A stretch of 9,681 nucleotides of DNA from Pseudomonadota bacterium (GTDB lineage: Bacteria > Pseudomonadota > Gammaproteobacteria > Burkholderiales > Burkholderiaceae_B), in assembly GCA_023432075.1 (NCBI GenBank), contig JAEYVD010000227.1, forward strand, positions 1 to 9,681, given 5' to 3'. Each line of letters opens with the position of its first letter. Positions within the stretch are counted from its first letter, which is position 1. The notes beneath the pieces were generated by a model. The model saw only the letters and a program-made list of their open reading frames with translations, did no database searches and had not been told where the DNA came from. Made by a program: the position numbers and the translations under genes. Of the stretch, positions 6,457 through 9,681 are shown piece after piece.

Positions 6457-7227
6457 ATGACGACGTCGCTACGCATTTCCGGCCTGGTCAAGGAATACCG
6501 GGCCGGCCGGCCGGTACTGAACGGCATCGACCTGCAGATCGCCGGGCAGGGGCTTACCGCCATCATCGGGCCGTCGGGCACCGGTAAAAGCACGCTCCTG
6601 CGCTGCATCAACCGGCTGATCGAACCCACCAAGGGCGAGATCGTCCTGCAGTCAGAAGACGGCACCGTCGATCTGGCGCAAGTGCGCGGCGCGTCGCTGC
6701 GCCGCGCGCGCCGCCGCATCGGCATGGTGTTCCAGGAATACAACCTGGTGGAACGCCTGACGGTGATGGAAAACCTGCTGACCGGCCGGCTGGGCTATAC
6801 CTCGGCCATGAAGGCCTGGATGCGCCGTTTCGACCCCGAGGACATCGAGCACGCCTACAAGCTGCTCGACACCGTGGGCCTTGCCGGGTTTGCCGACCAG
6901 CGCGCCGATGCGCTGTCGGGCGGCCAGCGCCAACGCGTGGGCATCGCCCGCGCGCTGATGCAGCGCCCGCAGGTGCTGCTGGCCGACGAACCGACGTCGT
7001 CGCTCGATCCCAAGACCTCCGTCGAGATCATGGAGCTGCTGTCCGCGCAGGGCAGCGCCACAGGCATCCCCGTCATCGTCAACATCCACGACGTCGAACT
7101 GGCCCGCCGCTATGCCACGCGCATCGTCGGCATGTCGGGCGGCCACGTGGTCTATGACGGCAACGGGCAGGGCCTGGACGCCACCATGCTCAAGACCATC
7201 TACGGAGGCGAGTCTTGGCTGGAATGA
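6457..7227 (+). CDS. phnC: Phosphonate-class ABC transporter ATP-binding protein
   Basis: The ATPase that powers the importer, 256 residues, cytoplasmic and membrane-associated through the PhnE permeases. All ABC motifs are intact: Walker [10 protein letters not shown] at 38-46, Q-loop Gln93 in VFQEYNL, signature LSGGQ at 153-157, Walker B VLLADE at 173-178, D-loop SSLD at 181-184 and switch His211 in NIHD. The helical segment [13 protein letters not shown] (110-122) is typical of PhnC rather than of amino-acid or Pst ATPases. It starts 6 bp after the phnD stop with no strong ribosome-binding site, so translation is probably coupled to phnD. Its 3' end overlaps the phnE start region. Confidence 0.96.
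   Translation: MTTSLRISGLVKEYRAGRPVLNGIDLQIAGQGLTAIIGPSGTGKSTLLRCINRLIEPTKGEIVLQSEDGTVDLAQVRGASLRRARRRIGMVFQEYNLVERLTVMENLLTGRLGYTSAMKAWMRRFDPEDIEHAYKLLDTVGLAGFADQRADALSGGQRQRVGIARALMQRPQVLLADEPTSSLDPKTSVEIMELLSAQGSATGIPVIVNIHDVELARRYATRIVGMSGGHVVYDGNGQGLDATMLKTIYGGESWLE
7204..7208 (+). promoter_or_regulatory. Ribosome-binding site that decides the start of the first phnE
   Basis: GGAGG lies six bases before a TTG at 7215 and fifteen bases before the ATG at 7224, which overlaps the phnC stop as ATGA. The spacing favours the TTG; coupling by the ATGA overlap could still use the ATG. The two products differ by only three residues. Confidence 0.5.
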
Positions 7228-8111
7228 CGCAACCCCGGGGCGCCATCCGCCCCTTCGCCATGTCGGGGCGCGCCAAGCTGGGCATGCTGCTGCTGGTGCT
7301 CTACACCATCTATGCGGCCGCGCAGCTCGACTTCAGCTGGTCGCGTTTCGAGGCCGGCATGGGGCACGCCTCGACGTTCCTCGCGCGCATGTTCCCGCCC
7401 AATTTCGAGAAGCCCGCCACCTTGTGGAAGGGCATCGCGGAAAGTCTTGAAATCGCGGTCCTGGCGTCGATGCTGGGCATCTTTCTTGCCCTGCCCGTGG
7501 GCCTTTTGGGCGCACGCAACCTGATGCCCGCGTGGATCTCGTGGCCCGCGCGGTCGATCGTCGCTTTGTGCCGTGCGCTGCACCCGGTCATCGTCGCCAT
7601 CCTGTTCGTCAAGGCCGTGGGCTTTGGCGCGCTCGCAGGCATCCTGGCGCTGACCGTGGCGTCCATCGGCTTCATTGGCAAGCTCTTCACCGAGGCTATT
7701 GAAGAAATCTCGCTCAAGCAGGTCGAGGCCGTGCGCGCCACCGGCGCGTCGTTCGCCAACGTCATCGTCTTCGGCGTGCTGCCGCAGGTGTTCGCCCGTT
7801 TCATCGGCTTTGCCACCTACCAATTCGACTCCAACCTGCGCAACTCCACCATGGTGGGGATCGTGGGCGCGGGCGGCGTGGGCGGCACGTTGTTCTCGGC
7901 CTTCCAGCGCTTCGATTACGACTTCGTCAGCGCCATCCTGCTGACCCTGATCGCGATCATCATGCTGGGCGAAATCCTGGCTGGCTTCGTGCGGGCGGTG
8001 TTCCTGGACAACCTGGGTTTCGACCGCATCCTGCAAAGCCGCTTTGCCGGCGCGCGGGGCCTGGGCAGCAGCAAGCCGACGGCGGCGCGCAAGGCGGAGG
8101 TGGACGAATGA
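7215..8111 (+). CDS. phnE: Phosphonate-class ABC transporter permease (first PhnE)
   Basis: Inner-membrane permease of the importer, 298 residues. Hydrophobic segments suitable for membrane spans are at about residues 22-38, 78-100, 115-132, 136-155 and in the last third (around 245-272). The conserved EAA loop that docks on the ATPase begins at EAIEE (160-164) and continues through [10 protein letters not shown] (170-179), as in binding-protein-dependent permeases. [14 protein letters not shown] near residue 215-230 is a PhnE hallmark. It overlaps phnC by 13 nt and the second permease by 4 nt (ATGA), which points to one tightly coupled operon. TTG is taken as the start because of the GGAGG six bases before it. 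A hydrophilic, Lys/Arg/Ala-rich tail of about 25 residues ends the protein. Confidence 0.93.
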   Translation: MAGMTQPRGAIRPFAMSGRAKLGMLLLVLYTIYAAAQLDFSWSRFEAGMGHASTFLARMFPPNFEKPATLWKGIAESLEIAVLASMLGIFLALPVGLLGARNLMPAWISWPARSIVALCRALHPVIVAILFVKAVGFGALAGILALTVASIGFIGKLFTEAIEEISLKQVEAVRATGASFANVIVFGVLPQVFARFIGFATYQFDSNLRNSTMVGIVGAGGVGGTLFSAFQRFDYDFVSAILLTLIAIIMLGEILAGFVRAVFLDNLGFDRILQSRFAGARGLGSSKPTAARKAEVDE

Positions 8112-8932
8112 ACGCCCACGTTTCCCCCTTGAACCCCGCCGGCCAGCCGCGTGTCTGGCAACGCTACAGCATGGGCCAGCGCCTGCTGCGCTTTGCGTTG
8201 TACCTGCTGCTGGTGGCCGCCGTCGTGCAAGCGATCCGCGGCGTGGAGATCATTCCGGAATTCCTGTATGACGCGCCGGAGCAGATGGCCGACCTCTTTC
8301 GCCGGATGTGGCCGATCGACTGGGCCTACTATCCGGATGGCGTCCACAACGCGCTGATCGAAACGCTGCACATCGCCACGCTGGGCACCATCCTGTCGGT
8401 GTTCATGGCCGTGCCGGTGGGCCTGCTGGCGGCCAACATCCTCACGCCCAGCAAGACCATCAACATGCTGGCCCGGCTGATCCTGGTGTCCAGCCGGTCG
8501 GTCAACTCGCTGGTCTGGGCGCTGCTGTTCATCGCCATCTTCGGACCGGGCGCACTGGCCGGCACGCTGGCCATCGCCTTCCGCTCGATCGGCTTTGTCG
8601 GCAAGCTGGTCGGCGAAGCCATCGAGGAAGCGCAGCGCGGCCCGATCGAGGCCGTCACGGCCACCGGCGCCAGCAAGGCTTCGGTGATCTGGTATGCCTA
8701 CTGGCCGCAGATCCGCCCGGCGTTCTGGTCCATCGTGCTGCTGCGCTGGGACATCAACGTGCGTGAATCCGCGGTGCTGGGCCTGGTTGGCGCCGGCGGC
8801 ATCGGCATGGCGCTGGACACCGCGCTGAACCTGTTCCAGTGGGACCGCGTCGCCCTGGTGCTGGCCGCCATCTTCGTGGTTGTCGTCCTGGCCGAAGTCA
8901 TCATCACGCAGGCGCGCAAACGCATCCTGTAG
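8108..8932 (+). CDS. phnE: Phosphonate-class ABC transporter permease (second PhnE)
   Basis: Second inner-membrane permease, 274 residues, paralogous to the preceding one; the pair probably forms a heterodimeric channel. Hydrophobic spans lie at about residues 29-43, 87-109, 121-145, 147-166 and 244-265. The EAA loop starts at EAIEE (170-174) followed by IEAVTATGAS. LGLVGAGGIGMAL in the last third matches the corresponding segment of its partner. The ATG overlaps the upstream stop as ATGA and has GGAGGT six bases upstream, the strongest ribosome-binding site in the operon. The gene ends with TAG 40 bp before an intrinsic terminator, so it is the last gene of the importer operon. Its N-terminal hydrophilic segment is longer than that of a minimal PhnE but shows nothing unusual. 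Confidence 0.94.
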   Translation: MNAHVSPLNPAGQPRVWQRYSMGQRLLRFALYLLLVAAVVQAIRGVEIIPEFLYDAPEQMADLFRRMWPIDWAYYPDGVHNALIETLHIATLGTILSVFMAVPVGLLAANILTPSKTINMLARLILVSSRSVNSLVWALLFIAIFGPGALAGTLAIAFRSIGFVGKLVGEAIEEAQRGPIEAVTATGASKASVIWYAYWPQIRPAFWSIVLLRWDINVRESAVLGLVGAGGIGMALDTALNLFQWDRVALVLAAIFVVVVLAEVIITQARKRIL

Positions 8933-8972
8933 CCCGCTTTACGCTTGTCGGTTTCCCCTGACAGCGCTCCTT

Positions 8973-8999
8973 CGCCGCCCCCCTGTGGGGCGGCGTTTT
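8973..8999 (+). terminator. Rho-independent terminator after the importer operon
   Basis: A perfect 9-bp GC stem, CGCCGCCCC (8973-8981) with GGGGCGGCG (8987-8995), has a 5-base loop and is followed at once by TTTT and then CTAT. It lies 40 bp after the second phnE stop on the same strand. There is no T-run for the opposite strand, so it acts in one direction. Confidence 0.9.
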
Positions 9000-9109
9000 C
9001 TATGGGCGGTTCCTTTCTGTTCGCAAGCAACGCAAAAGCGCCTGAACGCCATTGATCGGCCGCCTTGTTTTTGCGCCGCGATCACGTCTATTCTCCATGT
9101 GAACAAAAT

Positions 9110-9121
9110 ATGACCGGTCAT
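9110..9121. promoter_or_regulatory. Perfect 12-bp palindrome upstream of the CYTH gene, candidate operator
   Basis: ATGACCGGTCAT is an exact palindrome in an AT-richer patch, 58 bp before the CYTH start codon. Weak promoter elements TTGTTT (9065-9070) and TATTCT (9089-9094) with an 18-bp spacer stand just upstream, which would put the dyad shortly after the transcription start. Palindromes of this size are typical binding sites of TetR- or MarR-like repressors. No such regulator is encoded in the window. The rest of 9000-9179 holds no gene that can be supported. Confidence 0.4.
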
Positions 9122-9179
9122 CAAATCGCACCCGCGCCTTGATTAAGATCTCGGCTTTTGCCGTTGGACACCCGCTGCC

Positions 9180-9681
9180 ATGTCGGAACAGGAATTGAAA
9201 CTGCACGTGCCCACAGCTTCACGCCAGGCCGTGTTGCGTGAAGTCAAGCAGCGAGAGGCCACGCGCCTTCGCCTGCATGCCATGTATTTCGACACGCCGG
9301 AGCGCGAGCTTGCGCGGGCGCGCATCGCCATCCGGCTACGGCAGGAAGGGCCCGATTGGGTGCAGACGCTGAAGATGCCCGGCGCCGACGCGATCTCGCG
9401 CATCGAGATGAACCATCCGCGCCCCGGTCCCGTGCTCGACCTGTCGGTCTATGCCGGCACCGAAGTCGAAGGCCCGCTATCCGCCATCAAAGGCGAACTG
9501 GGCCTGCGCTACGAAACCGACGTGCAGCGCCTCTTGCGCAAGATCCGCACGCGTCACGGCACGGTGGAACTGGCCTACGACACCGGCATCCTGCGCGCGG
9601 GCGCGCTGGAGCTGCCGATCTCCGAACTGGAATTCGAACTGGTGTCGGGGCGCCCCGCCGCCATCTTCGCCGCCGCGCGCG
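9180..9681 (+). CDS. CYTH domain-containing protein (triphosphate tunnel family), 5' part
   Basis: The frame is open from the ATG at 9180 to the right edge, 167 codons, so the gene is incomplete. The N-terminus carries the ExExK signature (Glu3, Glu5, Lys7). It is followed by YFDTPERELARARIAIRLR at about residues 37-55, a WVQTLK strand near 60-65, a SRIE segment near 74 and ELEFELVSG near 150, the charged strands that line a triphosphate tunnel. Family members hydrolyse inorganic triphosphate or thiamine triphosphate, or make cAMP; proteobacterial ones are mostly triphosphatases. Many carry a C-terminal CHAD domain, which would lie outside the window. There is no clear ribosome-binding site close to the ATG. 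It is separated from the importer operon by a terminator and probably has its own promoter. Confidence 0.92.
   Translation, partial: MSEQELKLHVPTASRQAVLREVKQREATRLRLHAMYFDTPERELARARIAIRLRQEGPDWVQTLKMPGADAISRIEMNHPRPGPVLDLSVYAGTEVEGPLSAIKGELGLRYETDVQRLLRKIRTRHGTVELAYDTGILRAGALELPISELEFELVSGRPAAIFAAAR

Noticed and set aside
6499..6516. CCGG-rich alternating stretch in phnC
   Set aside because: It encodes an ordinary Arg-Ala-Gly-Arg-Pro part of PhnC; GC codon bias explains it.

Overview
The window looks like the chromosome of a high-GC betaproteobacterium of the Alcaligenaceae (Bordetella/Achromobacter type). This is inferred from the GC-rich sequence, the conserved order ribBA/BX-ribH-nusB-thiL-pgpA, and the character of the proteins. 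No database search was possible. No mobile element, RNA gene or CRISPR array was seen.

Left part (1-3513, minus strand) is a housekeeping cluster. In its own direction it reads ribBX (DHBP synthase with a degenerate GTP cyclohydrolase II-like half), ribH (lumazine synthase with a strongly acidic tail), nusB (antitermination factor, overlapping the end of ribH), a 144-bp gap with a GC-rich hairpin element, thiL (thiamine-monophosphate kinase), and the first 58 codons of pgpA (phosphatidylglycerophosphatase A), which runs off the left edge. It combines riboflavin, transcription-factor, thiamine and phospholipid functions.

Middle part (3514-5306, plus strand) starts at a divergent intergenic region. 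It holds a HAD-IIB family phosphatase gene and, 12 bp later, an IclR-family regulator gene. They are probably co-transcribed.

Right part (5307-8932, plus strand) is a compact ABC importer operon of the phosphonate/phosphite/phosphate class: phnD (periplasmic binding protein), phnC (ATPase) and two phnE permeases. The genes are separated by 6 bp or overlap, and a strong intrinsic terminator follows. Its 145-bp upstream region carries helically phased A-tracts and a 6+6 inverted repeat, a plausible site for the neighbouring IclR protein. No C-P lyase, phosphonatase or phosphite dehydrogenase gene is in the window, so the substrate is open.

The last part (8933-9681) has a 247-bp intergenic stretch with the terminator and a perfect 12-bp palindrome. 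It is followed by the start of a CYTH-domain (triphosphate tunnel) protein cut by the right edge.

The most interesting points are the apparently dead cyclohydrolase half of RibBX, the acidic RibH tail whose triplet run is read in a second frame as the nusB start, the Ca-binding-like module at the PhnD N-terminus, the orphan phosphonate-class importer, and two unexplained dyads in promoter regions.
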